A DNA stretch of 64,000 bases, from assembly GCA_903822425.1 (NCBI GenBank), contig CAIJOY010000023.1, forward strand, positions 1-64,000, written 5' to 3'. Below the pieces are notes generated by a model. That model was not told the DNA's origin. It worked only from the letters and a program-made list of their open reading frames with translations, and ran no database searches. Made by a program: the position numbers and the translations under genes. Source of the stretch: an uncultured Actinomycetes bacterium. GTDB lineage: Bacteria > Actinomycetota > Actinomycetes > Nanopelagicales > Nanopelagicaceae. Every line of letters begins with the position of its first letter. Within the stretch, counting starts at the first letter, position 1. Positions 7,290-20,400 of the stretch are shown in pieces.

Positions 7290-9959
7290 CTAAGCAACAC
7301 CATGGCAGCGCTTGTACTTCTTGCCCGATCCACAAGGACACGGTGCGTTTCGCGAAGGTCCACCACTTGTCTGTACTCCAGATTCATCTGCTGCCGAATA
7401 TTGTAATTGAGTGGGAGCGGAATGATCTTGGATACCCTTAGCGTTAACGGATTTGCTACTTTCCTCGACACTAACTTCGACGTTGAAAAGGTATCCAGCA
7501 ATCTCTTCCTTAATGGCATCCATCATCGCAGCGAAGAGATCAAAGCCCTCGCGTTGATATTCCACAAGAGGGTCACGTTGAGCCATTGCACGAAGGCCAA
7601 TACCCTCTTGCAGATAGTCCATCTCATAAAGATGTTCGCGCCATTTTCGATCAAAAACCGAAAGGAGAACTTTGCGCTCAAGTTCGCGCATCACTTCAGA
7701 ACCTAATGCGCTCTCACGAGTGGCATATGCCGATATCGCATCATCAACTACTCGTTGTTCTAGATAATCTGTATCAAGGGCGCTACGACTTCCAAGTTCA
7801 TTTTCAAGATCTTTAATAGTAAATGAAATCGGGTAAAGAGCACTAAGAGCGGTCCATAACGTTTCTAGATCCCAATCTTCCGGAAACCCTTCACCAGTAG
7901 CCGCAGCCACATAAGCACCAAGAGTGTCTTTAAGGAAGGTCTGTACCTGGTCCTTAATATCCTCGCCCTCTAGAACTAGGCGACGTTCACCATAAACAAC
8001 TTGGCGCTGACGATTAAGAACATCGTCATACTTGAGAACGTTCTTGCGAATTTCAAAGTTTTGTGCTTCCACTTGTGTTTGTGCTGAGCGAATTGCATTA
8101 CTCACCATTTTTGATTCGATAGGAGCATCATCTGGAATTCCCGCTGCTGATAAGAACCGTTCCACAAGACCCGAATTAAAACGACGCATAAGATCATCTT
8201 GCAGAGAAAGATAAAAGCGGGACTCTCCTGGATCGCCTTGGCGCCCAGAACGACCGCGTAACTGATTATCGATACGCCGAGATTCGTGACGCTCAGTTCC
8301 CAATACATACAGGCCACCTAATTCGACAACCTGTTCATGCTCCTTTGACACAGCTGCTTTTTGTTTGGCAATCTCTTCAGGCCAAGCACTTTCATATTCT
8401 TCAGGGGTGTCTACTGGTGAAAGTCCGCGGCGTTGCAATTCGAAATCTGCCATAAATTCGGGGTTACCACCAAGCATGATGTCTGTGCCGCGACCAGCCA
8501 TATTGGTTGCAACCGTTACAGCTGCAATCGTGCCAGCGCGAGCAATGATTGCTGCCTCTCGCTCATGGTGTTTGGCGTTTAGCACCTCATGAGCGACACC
8601 ATTTTTGCGAAGCACTGCAGATAGTTCTTCAGATTTTTCCACGCTGACAGTTCCAATGAGAACTGGCTGGCCTTTGCGATGGCGTTCGACAATATCTTGT
8701 GCGACTGCTGCAAATTTTCCAGCTTCAGTTTTGTAAACTAAATCAGATTGATCTTTACGAACCATCTCACGGTTAGTTGGGATAGGAACCACGCCTAATT
8801 TGTAGATTTGATGGAATTCTGAAGCTTCTGTCATAGCAGTACCAGTCATGCCAGAAATCTTCTTATATAAACGGAAGTAGTTCTGCAAAGTAATTGTTGC
8901 CAACGTCTGATTTTCATCTTTAATTTCAATACGCTCTTTTGCCTCAAGAGCTTGATGCATGCCATCGCTATAACGGCGTCCAGATAGCACCCGGCCAGTG
9001 TGTTCGTCGACGATGAGGAGCTCGCCATTCATAACGACATAATCCTTATCGCGCTTGTAAAGTTCTTTAGATTTAACAGCGTTATTGAGATAGCCAATTA
9101 AAGGAGTATTGACTGACTCGTAGAGGTTGCCGATCCCCAGGAGTTCTTCAACTTTTGTAACTCCATCTTCAAGGATGCTCGTCGTGCGCTTTTTCTCATC
9201 TACTTCATAATGGATATCGCGTTGCAATTTGCCAGCAATGTTTGCAAATTCTAGATACCACTTAGTGGCTTTATCTGCGGGTCCGCTGATAATTAATGGT
9301 GTACGAGCTTCATCGATAAGAATTGAGTCAACTTCATCGACAACTGCAAAGAAATGTTCCCGCTGAACGCAATCTTGGAGATCCCAAGCCATGTTGTCGC
9401 GGAGATAATCAAAACCAAATTCATTATTTGTGCCATAAGTTATATCCGCAGCATATGCAGCACGTCGCTCCTGCGGAGTCATTGAAGCGAGAATGACTCC
9501 CACGTTCAATCCCAAGAAGCGGTGGATACGTCCCATCCATTCGCTATCACGTTCTGCTAAGTAGTCGTTAGTGGTAACAACGTGCACGCCTTTTCCTGCG
9601 AGGGCATTGAGGAAAGATGGAAGTGTCGCAACAAGGGTTTTACCTTCACCTGTGCGCATTTCAGCAATATTTCCACGGTGCAAAGCCGCGCCACCCATTA
9701 TTTGAACATCGTAATGTCGCTGGCCAAGAGTTCTCTTTGCCGCTTCACGAACAAGAGCAAAACTCTCCGGCAAAATATCATCCAGAGTTTCTCCGGCCCC
9801 AAGGCGAGCCTTGAGACTCTGAGTCATTTCTCGAAGCGCCTCATCGCTCATCTGCGAGATTGTTGCTTCATGAGCGTTCACGGCAGTAACAACTTTGGCT
9901 AAGTCGCGAAGAACTCGACCTTCCCCTGCGCGCAAAATGCGATCAAGAAACGCTGGCAT
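7290..9959 (-). CDS. secA: Preprotein translocase ATPase SecA
   Basis: The motor ATPase that drives unfolded proteins through SecYEG. At 889 residues it is full length. It carries Walker A in [11 protein letters not shown] (near 105), Walker B/DEAD-like [11 protein letters not shown] (near 210), the NBF2 motif MAGRGTDI (near 490), the scaffold and wing domains, and a carboxy-terminal zinc-binding SEC-C segment ([14 protein letters not shown]) for SecB or ribosome contact. It is the housekeeping SecA1 type. The upstream neighbour is comFC. The hpf gene that commonly lies between them in actinobacteria is missing here. Confidence 0.98.
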   Translation of the reverse strand: MPAFLDRILRAGEGRVLRDLAKVVTAVNAHEATISQMSDEALREMTQSLKARLGAGETLDDILPESFALVREAAKRTLGQRHYDVQIMGGAALHRGNIAEMRTGEGKTLVATLPSFLNALAGKGVHVVTTNDYLAERDSEWMGRIHRFLGLNVGVILASMTPQERRAAYAADITYGTNNEFGFDYLRDNMAWDLQDCVQREHFFAVVDEVDSILIDEARTPLIISGPADKATKWYLEFANIAGKLQRDIHYEVDEKKRTTSILEDGVTKVEELLGIGNLYESVNTPLIGYLNNAVKSKELYKRDKDYVVMNGELLIVDEHTGRVLSGRRYSDGMHQALEAKERIEIKDENQTLATITLQNYFRLYKKISGMTGTAMTEASEFHQIYKLGVVPIPTNREMVRKDQSDLVYKTEAGKFAAVAQDIVERHRKGQPVLIGTVSVEKSEELSAVLRKNGVAHEVLNAKHHEREAAIIARAGTIAAVTVATNMAGRGTDIMLGGNPEFMADFELQRRGLSPVDTPEEYESAWPEEIAKQKAAVSKEHEQVVELGGLYVLGTERHESRRIDNQLRGRSGRQGDPGESRFYLSLQDDLMRRFNSGLVERFLSAAGIPDDAPIESKMVSNAIRSAQTQVEAQNFEIRKNVLKYDDVLNRQRQVVYGERRLVLEGEDIKDQVQTFLKDTLGAYVAAATGEGFPEDWDLETLWTALSALYPISFTIKDLENELGSRSALDTDYLEQRVVDDAISAYATRESALGSEVMRELERKVLLSVFDRKWREHLYEMDYLQEGIGLRAMAQRDPLVEYQREGFDLFAAMMDAIKEEIAGYLFNVEVSVEESSKSVNAKGIQDHSAPTQLQYSAADESGVQTSGGPSRNAPCPCGSGKKYKRCHGVA

Positions 9960-10014
9960 GCAACTACCTCTCTAGTTTTCAAAAATCGGCTGGCTTGAGA
10001 GCCTGTCCATGTGC

Positions 10015-10653
10015 CTATCGTAGGGGTAGAGCCACGCAAGCAGTAATCGCACCAACCACGCAGAAACCCGAACTTTTAAGCGCACGAATTGCCTCTTTCA
10101 GGGTGGACCCAGAGGTTACTAAGTCATCTACCAGTAGCACTTCTCGACCACCACCAAAGCGCTCTGATACAACCAACGCATGTGACAAATTTGCATTCCT
10201 CTCAATTGAATTAAGTAAAGATTGATCAGCAACTTTACGAGAATGAATCAGTATTTCCGAAATCTGCAGATTGTGCCGGTCTCCAAGACGTTGGGCTAAA
10301 TCAGTGACAAAATTGCGACCCCTTCTACGATTTGAAGATCGTTGTGACGGGATGGGAACCAAAAGTGGTTGAGATAAATTTTTAGTTAAGAATCTTTGAA
10401 GTGAGCAATCCAGTGCTGCGAACATGAATTCATCTGCTTCCCTTAACCCGTTTTCTTTAGCGGCCAGAAGGATTTTTCCAGCAACAGCGCTATAAGCAAC
10501 TTCGGAAAATATTGTTACCCCGCAAATATGACTAACAAGCTGACGAAATACCCAACTTTCCTGACAATCAGAACACAGGCCACTACTTCGAATACCGCAT
10601 CCAATACATCGTGGCGTAAAAATCAGTTCACTGACACAATTCAAACCCAACAT
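10015..10653 (-). CDS. comFC: ComFC-family phosphoribosyltransferase-like protein
   Basis: A 212-residue ComF/GntX-type protein. It has an amino-terminal zinc-finger-like CIGCG...CSDC (residues 16-29) and the PRPP-binding loop VLLVDDLVTSGSTLKEA near 175-190. ComFC is needed for DNA transformation in competent bacteria, but most actinobacterial copies have no tested function. The gene lies between mtrB and secA on the same strand, 42 and 55 bases away, in the order mtrA-mtrB-comFC-secA. Confidence 0.88.
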   Translation of the reverse strand: MLGLNCVSELIFTPRCIGCGIRSSGLCSDCQESWVFRQLVSHICGVTIFSEVAYSAVAGKILLAAKENGLREADEFMFAALDCSLQRFLTKNLSQPLLVPIPSQRSSNRRRGRNFVTDLAQRLGDRHNLQISEILIHSRKVADQSLLNSIERNANLSHALVVSERFGGGREVLLVDDLVTSGSTLKEAIRALKSSGFCVVGAITACVALPLR

Positions 10654-10695
10654 CTGCCTAGTATTAAGAAAGCTGAAGGCAGAGATGCTCTTTAT

Positions 10696-12267
10696 TTAGG
10701 CCAATGTGGAGGGGAAATCTTCTGGTTCTAATGCAATCAATCGATGAGAAATTGTGCCACCTGCGCGCTTAGGTAAAGTAACAACGAAGTGAGCTCCCGC
10801 GCCTGGCCTACCCCACGCCTCCAATTCCCCGTTGTGCAACCTGGCATCTTCCAGTGCAATGGATAAACCAAGACCGGTACCGCCGCGAGTACGAGCACGA
10901 GATGGATCGGCCCTCCAAAAGCGATCGAATACTCTCAAAGCAGCAGACTCTTCCATACCAAAACCGTAATCACGAATGCCTACAGCAACGGCATCATCAT
11001 CTTCGATGATAGTAATTTTGACGCTCCGGGCATCGCCATACTCAATTGCATTTGTGATCAAGTTTCTCAAAATGCGCTCAACCCGACGAGCATCGGCTTC
11101 AAGAAAAATTACGCTATCTGCTTGGGAAAACTCAATCTCAGAACCACGCTCTTTGGCTAACAGGGCAATATCTGAAACGCAACGGCCAACTAATGAGGCA
11201 ATGTTGATATTTACACTCTCAAGCACTGCAACTTCAGCGTCGAATCTACTCACTTCTAATAAATCTTCTAGCAATTTCTCAAATCGATCGATTTGAGCTA
11301 CGAGAAGTTCAGCGCTTCTAGCAACGCTTGAATCAAAATCCTCCTTAGCCCCATGGATTACTTCTGATGCCATGCGAAGGGTTGTGAGAGGAGTGCGCAG
11401 CTCATGGGAGACATCTGAAACGAATCTTTGCTGCACCAATGACAAATTCTCCAAGCGAGTGATCTGCTTTTGTAACGAGTCTGCCATTTCATTGAATGAA
11501 AGACCCAGCCTAGCAAGTTCATCCTTGCTATGAACCTGCATTCGCTGATTCAAATCTCCAGCTGTAAAGAGCTCGGCAATGATTGCAGCTTCACGTACTG
11601 GACGAACCACTTGACGCACCACGAGCCAAGTAATCAGTCCAATCAAAATAGTTAAAATCAAACCTGTCAGATCCAAAGATTGTCCGAGCAGATCCAAAGT
11701 AGCTTTCTGATTTTCTAAACTAAAGAGTAAATACATTTCATAGGTGCCAATCATCGGAATAGAAACTTTCTGGCCGACGGCCAAGCCCGGAGTAACCTTC
11801 CCTCCAGCGTAATAGATATTGGTTTCTGCCCACTGAGCTTGATCACTGCCTTGTACTTTCAAGCGGAGGTCTGCAGGAACAGATGCTGATGAAATGAGGT
11901 TGGAAGTTCTCTCATATTTTTTAGCACTGTTTGTTAATGCATCACTTAACAAGAAAGCCACTTCACGTCCATTTACTGAAGTTCCGATAAGTGTGGATGA
12001 GTTAATTACTACGTCATCGATAATTTGTTGAATAATTTGCTCATTTTCACCCTGTGCTAGAACCAAACGGTATTGGGCATTAAACACTGCTGAGCGAGTT
12101 TCAGAGAGTGAGGATTCTATTTTTACATTACGAATTCCATCAGAAAGCTGGCTATATAGGGCAGATCCTGTAAGCCATACAACTCCAAGGGAGAGTAGGA
12201 CGGTCGAGAAAATGATGCGAAAAGCTAATGAATGGCGGAATTGATTAAAGCGATTCCAGGCAAACAT
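10696..12267 (-). CDS. mtrB: Sensor histidine kinase MtrB
   Basis: The membrane sensor kinase of the MtrAB two-component system, which controls cell-wall and division genes in actinobacteria. It has transmembrane helices near 15-37 and 200-220 with an extracytoplasmic domain between, HAMP (about 225-275), HisKA with the phospho-histidine in SDVSHELRTPLT, and an HATPase domain (NAIEYGD N box, DYGFGM, GGTGLGLSI). I chose the ATG at 12267, one base after the mtrA stop. An in-frame GTG at 12309 would add 14 residues inside mtrA. The lipoprotein gene lpqB, usual directly downstream, is absent. Confidence 0.94.
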   Translation of the reverse strand: MFAWNRFNQFRHSLAFRIIFSTVLLSLGVVWLTGSALYSQLSDGIRNVKIESSLSETRSAVFNAQYRLVLAQGENEQIIQQIIDDVVINSSTLIGTSVNGREVAFLLSDALTNSAKKYERTSNLISSASVPADLRLKVQGSDQAQWAETNIYYAGGKVTPGLAVGQKVSIPMIGTYEMYLLFSLENQKATLDLLGQSLDLTGLILTILIGLITWLVVRQVVRPVREAAIIAELFTAGDLNQRMQVHSKDELARLGLSFNEMADSLQKQITRLENLSLVQQRFVSDVSHELRTPLTTLRMASEVIHGAKEDFDSSVARSAELLVAQIDRFEKLLEDLLEVSRFDAEVAVLESVNINIASLVGRCVSDIALLAKERGSEIEFSQADSVIFLEADARRVERILRNLITNAIEYGDARSVKITIIEDDDAVAVGIRDYGFGMEESAALRVFDRFWRADPSRARTRGGTGLGLSIALEDARLHNGELEAWGRPGAGAHFVVTLPKRAGGTISHRLIALEPEDFPSTLA

Positions 12268-12268
12268 C

Positions 12269-12954
12269 TCACGAGCCACCCGAGATGCCAGCTTTATAGC
12301 CAACACCACGCACAGTTATCACGATTTCAGGATTTTCAGCATCGTGTTCGATTTTAGCTCGAAGTCTTTGGACGTGAACATTTACCAAACGTGTGTCTGT
12401 TGAATGATGATAACCCCACACTTCACTCATCAATTCATCGCGAGAAAATACTCTGCCTGGCTCTCTGGCCAAGGCGACAAGAAGATCAAATTCCAGTCGT
12501 GTCAAAGTTATCGTTTTGCTACCTCGCGTCACTTGGTGTGCAACTAGATCAATAGCAATATCTGCAATCGTGATTTTTCCAGCAAGGCCAATATTGGTGC
12601 GTCGTAATCGTGTTCTGATTCTGGCTACTAGTTCCGATGGATGCCTGAAGGGTTTGATCATGTAGTCATCAGCGCCGGCTTCAAGTCCTAATACAACATC
12701 GTGCGTATCGCCTTTAGCGCTCAACATAACTATTGGAACCATAGATTCGGCTCGTATCAATTTGCATACGGCAATTCCATCCAGGCCAGGCAGCATTACA
12801 TCCAGGAGTACTAGGTCAGGTGGATTGTTACGAAATACCTCTAGTACTTCATCGCCACGGCTAACTAAATCGACATCTATTCCGGCTCCAGTCAAAACTA
12901 TGCCGAGCATCTCGGCAAGGTCCTGGTCGTCATCGACGACCATAACCAGAGTCA

Positions 12955-12955
<1 letters not shown>
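12269..12955 (-). CDS. mtrA: Response regulator MtrA
   Basis: An OmpR/PhoB-type response regulator, partner of MtrB. The receiver domain begins VMVVDDDQDLAEML, the phospho-acceptor aspartate is in LLDVMLPGLDG, and the conserved lysine is in MIKPF. The carboxy-terminal winged helix (about 130-228) ends VRGVGYKA. I chose the ATG at 12955, which shares its base with the TAA of the upstream sahH gene (TAATG). The longer GTG-type start at 12973 lies inside sahH. Length 228 residues matches the family. Synteny sahH-mtrA-mtrB is as in mycobacteria. Confidence 0.95.
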
Positions 12956-14292
<1,337 letters not shown>

Positions 14293-14328
14293 TCATAGGT
14301 TACCGCTTTAAGCCCATTTGCGCCCAAT

Positions 14329-15693
14329 TCACACGTTGATGATTGCTAGAACTTCCTCCGTGACTCGATCTAGCCTGAGCTGTGTCTTGGCTTCAACATT
14401 TAAGCGAAGTAAAGGTTCAGTATTGGAGGCTCGAACATTAAACCACCATGCTTGGGAGTTAACAGTTAATCCATCGAGCTGGTCAATTTCGATATCACTT
14501 TGCTGGCCGTAAATAGCTTCAATCCTAGAAATAACTTCTTGAGGATCATTCACTGTCGAATTAATTTCACCACTGATGAAATATCTTTGAAAGGGTTTAA
14601 GCAATTTTGATAGCGATCCCTTTTGAGAACCCAATGCAGAGATAGCATGGAGTGCAGCGAGCATTCCAGAATCTGCAAACCAGAAATCCCGAAAATAGAA
14701 ATGTCCGGAGTGTTCTCCCCCAAAAACTGCACCAGTTTCCGCCATGAGTTTTTTTATGTAAGAGTGCCCCACTCGTGACCTGATTGCTTTGCCGCCATTT
14801 TCTTCAATGACTTCAACAACTGCGCGCGAGGAAATTAAATTATAAATCACACTAGATTTTGGATGTTTGGCAAGTTCTCTCTGGGCAATCAGCCCTGTAA
14901 GAGCCGATGGATTAATAATTTCTCCATTTTCATCAACGAGGAAACATCGGTCTGCGTCTCCATCAAATGCCAAGCCAATATCAGCTTTATTCTTGATCAC
15001 CGATTTTTGCAGAGCTTTAAGGTTTGAAGGCTCGATTGGGTTTGCTTCGTGGTTAGGAAAATTCCCATCTAAATCAAAATACATTTCAACAACGCTTGCA
15101 TTTAGGCGGGAAAAGACCGCTGGCGCGGTGTGACCTGCCATTCCATTTCCTGCGTCTATAACAATCTTCAAGGGGCGAATCTCTGAAAGGTCAACGAGTG
15201 AGAGTACGTGGGTGACGTACTCATCCAACATATCCTGCAATCTTTCAACACCAGGCGGACGCATCGGTATGGGGTTGTCATCAAATACAAATCGCTCAAT
15301 TGTTAGCAGGCCTGACTCGCGACCAATTGGGCGAGCACCGCTTTTACAGAATTTGATTCCGTTATACGCGGCCGGATTATGACTTGCCGTGAACATCGCC
15401 CCGGGCAGGTTTAATTTTCCTGAGGCAAAATACAACATATCGGTGGATGCCAGCCCAATTCTAATGACATCCATGCCGTTAGACATTGCTCCATCAGCAA
15501 ATGCTTCAGCAAGTGAAGGGGAAGATTCGCGCATATCTTCTCCGATTACAAGTGTTCCTGGTTCACGCTCTTGTTCAAGAAATCTTGCGAAGGCTAAGCC
15601 TGTTCGAAATGCAAATTCAGGATTAATTTCAGATCCGACTAAGCCCCGAACATCGTAGGCTTTGAATACTTCTGGACGTTTGGCTTGAGCCAT
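14329..15693 (-). CDS. manB: Phosphomannomutase/phosphoglucomutase (ManB/PmmA type)
   Basis: It interconverts mannose-6-phosphate and mannose-1-phosphate (or the glucose forms) for GDP-mannose and polysaccharide synthesis. The 454 residues show all four alpha-phosphohexomutase motifs: phosphoserine S104 in TASHNP, Mg-binding DGDADR, sugar-binding GEHSGH and phosphate-binding RASNTEPLLR. The matching nucleotidyltransferase lies at 20901. The next gene upstream is DUF3499, 3 bases away; these and the DUF5719 and glycosyltransferase genes form a same-strand block. Confidence 0.95.
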   Translation of the reverse strand: MAQAKRPEVFKAYDVRGLVGSEINPEFAFRTGLAFARFLEQEREPGTLVIGEDMRESSPSLAEAFADGAMSNGMDVIRIGLASTDMLYFASGKLNLPGAMFTASHNPAAYNGIKFCKSGARPIGRESGLLTIERFVFDDNPIPMRPPGVERLQDMLDEYVTHVLSLVDLSEIRPLKIVIDAGNGMAGHTAPAVFSRLNASVVEMYFDLDGNFPNHEANPIEPSNLKALQKSVIKNKADIGLAFDGDADRCFLVDENGEIINPSALTGLIAQRELAKHPKSSVIYNLISSRAVVEVIEENGGKAIRSRVGHSYIKKLMAETGAVFGGEHSGHFYFRDFWFADSGMLAALHAISALGSQKGSLSKLLKPFQRYFISGEINSTVNDPQEVISRIEAIYGQQSDIEIDQLDGLTVNSQAWWFNVRASNTEPLLRLNVEAKTQLRLDRVTEEVLAIINV

Positions 15694-15696
15694 GAT

Positions 15697-16068
15697 TTAG
15701 GAAGGCACTGCGCGCAGGTGGCCACGTCGACCTAATTCTGCACTCTGCGAACTCGAAGTTCTTACGTCAGGAACTTCTAAAGAACTATTTGCAACCTCTC
15801 GAACTGCATCTGCAATTGCCATGAGATCATCAGTACTTGGTCCAGTATGCGCATCATCCAATACTTGACGGATTACATTCCAACCGTTTGGCACTGTGAG
15901 GCGATCACCATGTAGATCACAAAGATCATACGCATGAGGTTCGGAAAAAGTTGCAAGTGGTCCGACCACAGCAACCGACTCAGAATAAATATAAGTCAGA
16001 GTGGTCGTCGCTTTTCGGCGGCACCCGCCACGAGAGCAGGTTCTGCCTAAGCGAGCAGCTGAAGTCAT
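15697..16068 (-). CDS. DUF3499 family protein
   Basis: A 123-residue conserved actinobacterial protein of unknown function. It has an early cysteine pair (CSRGGC, residues 11-16), a later CDLH, and the segments ATTTLTY and AYDLCDLHGDRLTVPNGW that typify DUF3499. The two cysteines plus CxxH suggest a small zinc ribbon, which is an inference. It is placed 3 bases before manB and 52 bases after the DUF5719 gene, a neighbourhood conserved in actinobacteria. Confidence 0.88.
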   Translation of the reverse strand: MTSAARLGRTCSRGGCRRKATTTLTYIYSESVAVVGPLATFSEPHAYDLCDLHGDRLTVPNGWNVIRQVLDDAHTGPSTDDLMAIADAVREVANSSLEVPDVRTSSSQSAELGRRGHLRAVPS

Positions 16069-16120
16069 GTCCTAAACATTACTGGGCGAGGCAGAACTTA
16101 TCCTGCAAGACAAGCGCAAA

Positions 16121-17422
16121 CTATCGATTTATGACCCGGATATTTGAGATCGGGATGGCAGCGCGAGTGAGTGAACTTCCGGTCATTAATGGAAAGTATC
16201 CAATTCCACTGGCCGAAGAGATTATGCCCGCGGCGAATATCCCTGGGCTTACCGCAGATATTCTGATTTTAACCGCATCTTTAGGGGCGTTCCAGAGAGC
16301 CACATCAGCACCAGAGACAGTGGAGTTCTTAGTTTTACCATCGCTGAGTCGGGTTTCAATCTTGAGTTTGATGAGATCGCCCGTGAATATCAACATTGGA
16401 TCAAGGCCATTGATCGCAAGTGACATGTCAGTCAATTGTGGTGCACTCGAACTCCAAAGGAATTCACGGTGGCCGGCAAAAGTTAAAGAAGACATCACTC
16501 CCGCAACGATTGGTTGATCGGAGTGAATATGCAGAGCAAAGACTTGTGCATTAACAGTGGGATTAAGTGCTATGTCATTAACCGTCCCGTGCTTAAGCAG
16601 GCGGTTATCAAGACCCAACGGTGTGAAAGTTCCATCATTTGATACTAAATCCACCTGAATGTTGGCATCAATATCACCCGGTACCAAAACGCGGAGAAGA
16701 TGTAGGGGTGTCTTTTCTTTGCCCACTTGTTGCGGAACCGCTGGAATGACTAATTCACGTTCGGCTGAATTAACTGGGTTGATAACATCGCCACCTAAAC
16801 TGTGTAGTCCTTTTCCTCGCTCATCGAGCATGAATGCACTCACACGGCCAGAGCGAGGGCTGACTTTGAGCGCTAAACTTTTTTGACCAGGCGCCAACGA
16901 GTCAAGACGCACGAATACTGCAGAATTTGCTTTGATGGTGAGGGATTTACCGCTCTGCTCGCCACCTTCACTCCATACGGAAATATCAACCGTTGCATCA
17001 CTCAAGCCGCTATTTACTAGCTGCAAGCGCCCTTTACTTGTGACATCGCCGGTGCCACCAATAAACCATTGCTCTCCCTCTGGGGAAACGCAGATGGTGG
17101 AACCACCCCACACTCCCGAAAAACTTTGCCAAACAACTGCCGTGAGATCAGCGCTATCTAAGAGAATGGGGTCAGCGCCAATTGCATAGCGAGAACTCTG
17201 GACTGGTTTAAATGATGATAATTTTCCTGCCACTCTACGAAAAGGCGTGCTCTTATTTCCCGTGGATACCGTCGAGGTCATTCCAGAACTACTTGATGGG
17301 CATGCAGAAGCAGGAAAACTTTCAGAAAATCGATTGGAGTTGACCGAAGCACTGACCAAATTAGCAAAGGCCAGTGTTGTCGCGAGTAGAACAATTAGGG
17401 CCAAACTGCTGCGATTTTTCAT
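16121..17422 (-). CDS. Secreted DUF5719 family protein
   Basis: A 433-residue exported protein. An amino-terminal signal/anchor helix (SLALIVLLATTLAFANLVSA, about 5-24) is followed by a serine-rich stretch and a beta-rich extracellular domain. The segment around VWGGSTICVSPEGEQWFIGGTG and the following NSG/SEGG repeats match the DUF5719 family, which lies beside a large GT2 glycosyltransferase in many actinobacteria. Its start overlaps the stop of that glycosyltransferase (ATGA, 17419-17422), so they are translated together and probably act in the same envelope process. Function is not known. Confidence 0.82.
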   Translation of the reverse strand: MKNRSSLALIVLLATTLAFANLVSASVNSNRFSESFPASACPSSSSGMTSTVSTGNKSTPFRRVAGKLSSFKPVQSSRYAIGADPILLDSADLTAVVWQSFSGVWGGSTICVSPEGEQWFIGGTGDVTSKGRLQLVNSGLSDATVDISVWSEGGEQSGKSLTIKANSAVFVRLDSLAPGQKSLALKVSPRSGRVSAFMLDERGKGLHSLGGDVINPVNSAERELVIPAVPQQVGKEKTPLHLLRVLVPGDIDANIQVDLVSNDGTFTPLGLDNRLLKHGTVNDIALNPTVNAQVFALHIHSDQPIVAGVMSSLTFAGHREFLWSSSAPQLTDMSLAINGLDPMLIFTGDLIKLKIETRLSDGKTKNSTVSGADVALWNAPKDAVKIRISAVSPGIFAAGIISSASGIGYFPLMTGSSLTRAAIPISNIRVINR

Positions 17423-20400
17423 GTTAGTTCCTGAACGCTAATTTCACTCTTGCGTCGCCCCGCTGGCAAAGCCATCACCACAGTTGTGAGAAGCACTATT
17501 ACTTGAAGGGCAAGCCAACCTCGACGGCCCGTACCATCGTGAATCAGGGAGAATTCTCCTGCTTGTGTAAATTCAAATTGAGGAAGTCCTAGGTCATTTT
17601 TGGATAAAGGAATCCTTTTTCCTTCTTGAATTACTTGCCAAGCAGAATCAAAATTCTCGGCCACAGAGAGAACTCCCGGGCCCGAAGTTGCAGTATGAGC
17701 ACCCACCTGATCGGTGATCAACGACTTGGATTCTCCTTTTATATTTGTAAAAACTAGACGTTCACTGATGCCGCTGATACGCCACACAATTCCAGCGTGG
17801 GTTGCTGATGTGCGAACAAAACCACCTAAGCCATCAATAGAGCGCACAACTGCATCATCAACTGGATTCTTCATAAAAAGATACTTAATTCCATGAGCCG
17901 AGAGAACTTTGCTGCTGGTTAAGCCGCTCCCATCAACCATTTCACTGAGTGCTTGGGCGATGGCTGGGGAATCTGCAGGAGCTACATCGGCATCGCCTAA
18001 TTGCGCATCGGACTCTCGCACAATGTAATAGTTGAGTGTGGATAGCGAACTAGAACTTGAACTTCGCAAAACCAGAGTTTTCACACCAGGGACCACGGCT
18101 AGAAAAGCTGGCAAGACTGGTTCCTGGTTAGCTTGAACTGGAGAATCTGCCCCTTGGGTCAGTGTCCAAAGAACCGATGTAAAACTATAAGAGATAGTCA
18201 TTACAACAACGAGTGCAGCCAACATATGGCGGAAGTGGAAATGAGAACGCGCTAAGCGTTCTCGTAATCCATCCAGAATAATCACTCCGGCACACACCGC
18301 AGCAACGGTTGAAAACGCCAACCACGTTCCAACCCACAATCGTTGGCTAGTTTGGCTCCCGTGACCTGCAAGATAAAATGCTGACCCAACAACGGCGCAA
18401 GCCAAGGTAACTAATCCCAGGTGCGCATAACTTCGTGCGCTAGTGGAGGAGAACGCAGTTACCAGGAGAATCAGAATCCCAGGACTGACTGCCCACCAAG
18501 GCATTGACCCCATACCTCCAGGATTTCCTAGAGCCACAAGATTTGGAACTCCCCCTCCAACGACAAAACCAGGTTCAAGAAGCAAGCGCGAAGGACTCAG
18601 GAATGCATCAAATGACCATGGCAGTGTGAGAAACAATGGGGTGAAAAGTAAAGCGCATTCCCGTGTTATCCGAGCAATAAAAAGTTCTTTCTCACTGTTT
18701 TTTTGCCACGTGAGGTAATCCTTTACGCCTGTAGTTATCAAGAGAATCGCTAATGCCATATATGCCGGCAGTGAAAATGCTGTTAATGCACCGACAAGCA
18801 AACTCAAGCCAAAAATAAATCGCCACTGTATATTTTGGATTTTATCTAATTGAGGAATATAGCGAGCAATCTGTGGCAATAAGAGAAGGGTCATTAAGGT
18901 ACCGAGGCGACCTGAATTTATAGTTGCAACTGCAACTGGAGAAAAAGCATATGCAAGGCTGGCACCAAAAATAAGCCATGAGTTGCGTGAAAGCGTTCGC
19001 AAAAGACTGTACATAGACCAGAGAAGCAAAAGCGGAGCTGCCCAGAACAAAATTGTGACAAGGAGTGCAGCTTTACCAAAAAAGACTGTAGAGGCAAGAG
19101 CTAGCAGAAAAATCCAAGGAGGAGTGGGTGATCCACTTCCCATACCAACGCTGTGCCAGGAATCTGTGTACCTTCTCCAAAGATCGCTAGCCCCTTCCGG
19201 TGAAGTAGCGAGTGCGCCTCCTGTGAGATTTCCGAAACGATGGCGTGACCACATTGTTGTGAAGGCAATAACGCATACAACTCCAACTACTTCAGCACGC
19301 TTGAGTGCACTTCGCCACTTAAAGGCAGGGGCCGGAGTGAGTAAATCCTCATCCTCTGATTCTTGAATCAGGGAGTTCTGATTGGTCGTTGGTGCTGGGA
19401 AAATCTTTTCCCGAATGGCATCGAAGGCACGTGACGTAGTTAAGCGAAATTGTGAACTTCTGGGAGGAATGAAAGTAGAAACCACTCGTGATGAGACAAG
19501 TCTGTGCTCACGCCTTTGTGCTCGTGCTTTGCGCAACTCACTTGGATGTATGAGCAATAGCGCTATGGCAAGAATTTCATCAGAGGCATACCCAGGAAGT
19601 TTGGCAAGTAAATATCCGATCGCTCGAATAACAGCGCTCAAAAAAAGTGTTACCGCTAACCACGGCAGAAGCCACCACGAAGAGTTCGCAAGAAGTACAT
19701 ACGCCCCGTTGCGTCGATCTAATAAAAGGGGCCTATTAAAAAACGTGCTCTCGACATCAATCTGGCGACGTTCCGAGGCAGCAGCTTCAGCATGAAAAGC
19801 AACCGCATCAGTCACGACTATCACGGAGTGACCAGCTACACGCACTCGCCATCCAAAATCTACATCGTCGCGAAAGAGGGCCAAGTTTGGATCAAGCCCT
19901 CCAAAGTCTTCGAATATGTCTCGACGAATCAACATTCCTGCAGTGCTGACTGACAAAACTTCCTTAATTCCATCGTGTTGACCTTGGTCATACTCACGAA
20001 TTTCTAATCCACTCCAACGAGAGCCGTTGCTTGCAATGCTGATACCTGTCTCTAGCAAGTGGGTGTGGTCATACCAACCAAGTAGTTTTGGACCAGCAAC
20101 AACAACTTGTGGCCGATCCTCTAGGGCATCTAGCAGCGCTTGTAATGCTCCTGCTTGTGGTGCGCAATCATCATGGATCAGCCAGATCCATTCATCTTTA
20201 GTGGAAATATTTGAGGAGTAGCGAGAGGTTTCTGCTAAGCCAACTGCAATTGCTGCTCCATACCCAGTGTCTCTGGGTTGAGTCACTACATGGATACGTG
20301 CGCTTTTCAATAAATTAGCTGAGTTATCAATTGAACCGGTATCAACAGCAATCGTAAGATCTATTGGTCGAGTTTGGGATGCGAGAGATGCAACAACTTG

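Noticed and set aside
15951-16517. 188-codon frame across DUF3499 and DUF5719
   Set aside because: Antisense to two supported genes and the spacer between them; no conserved features.
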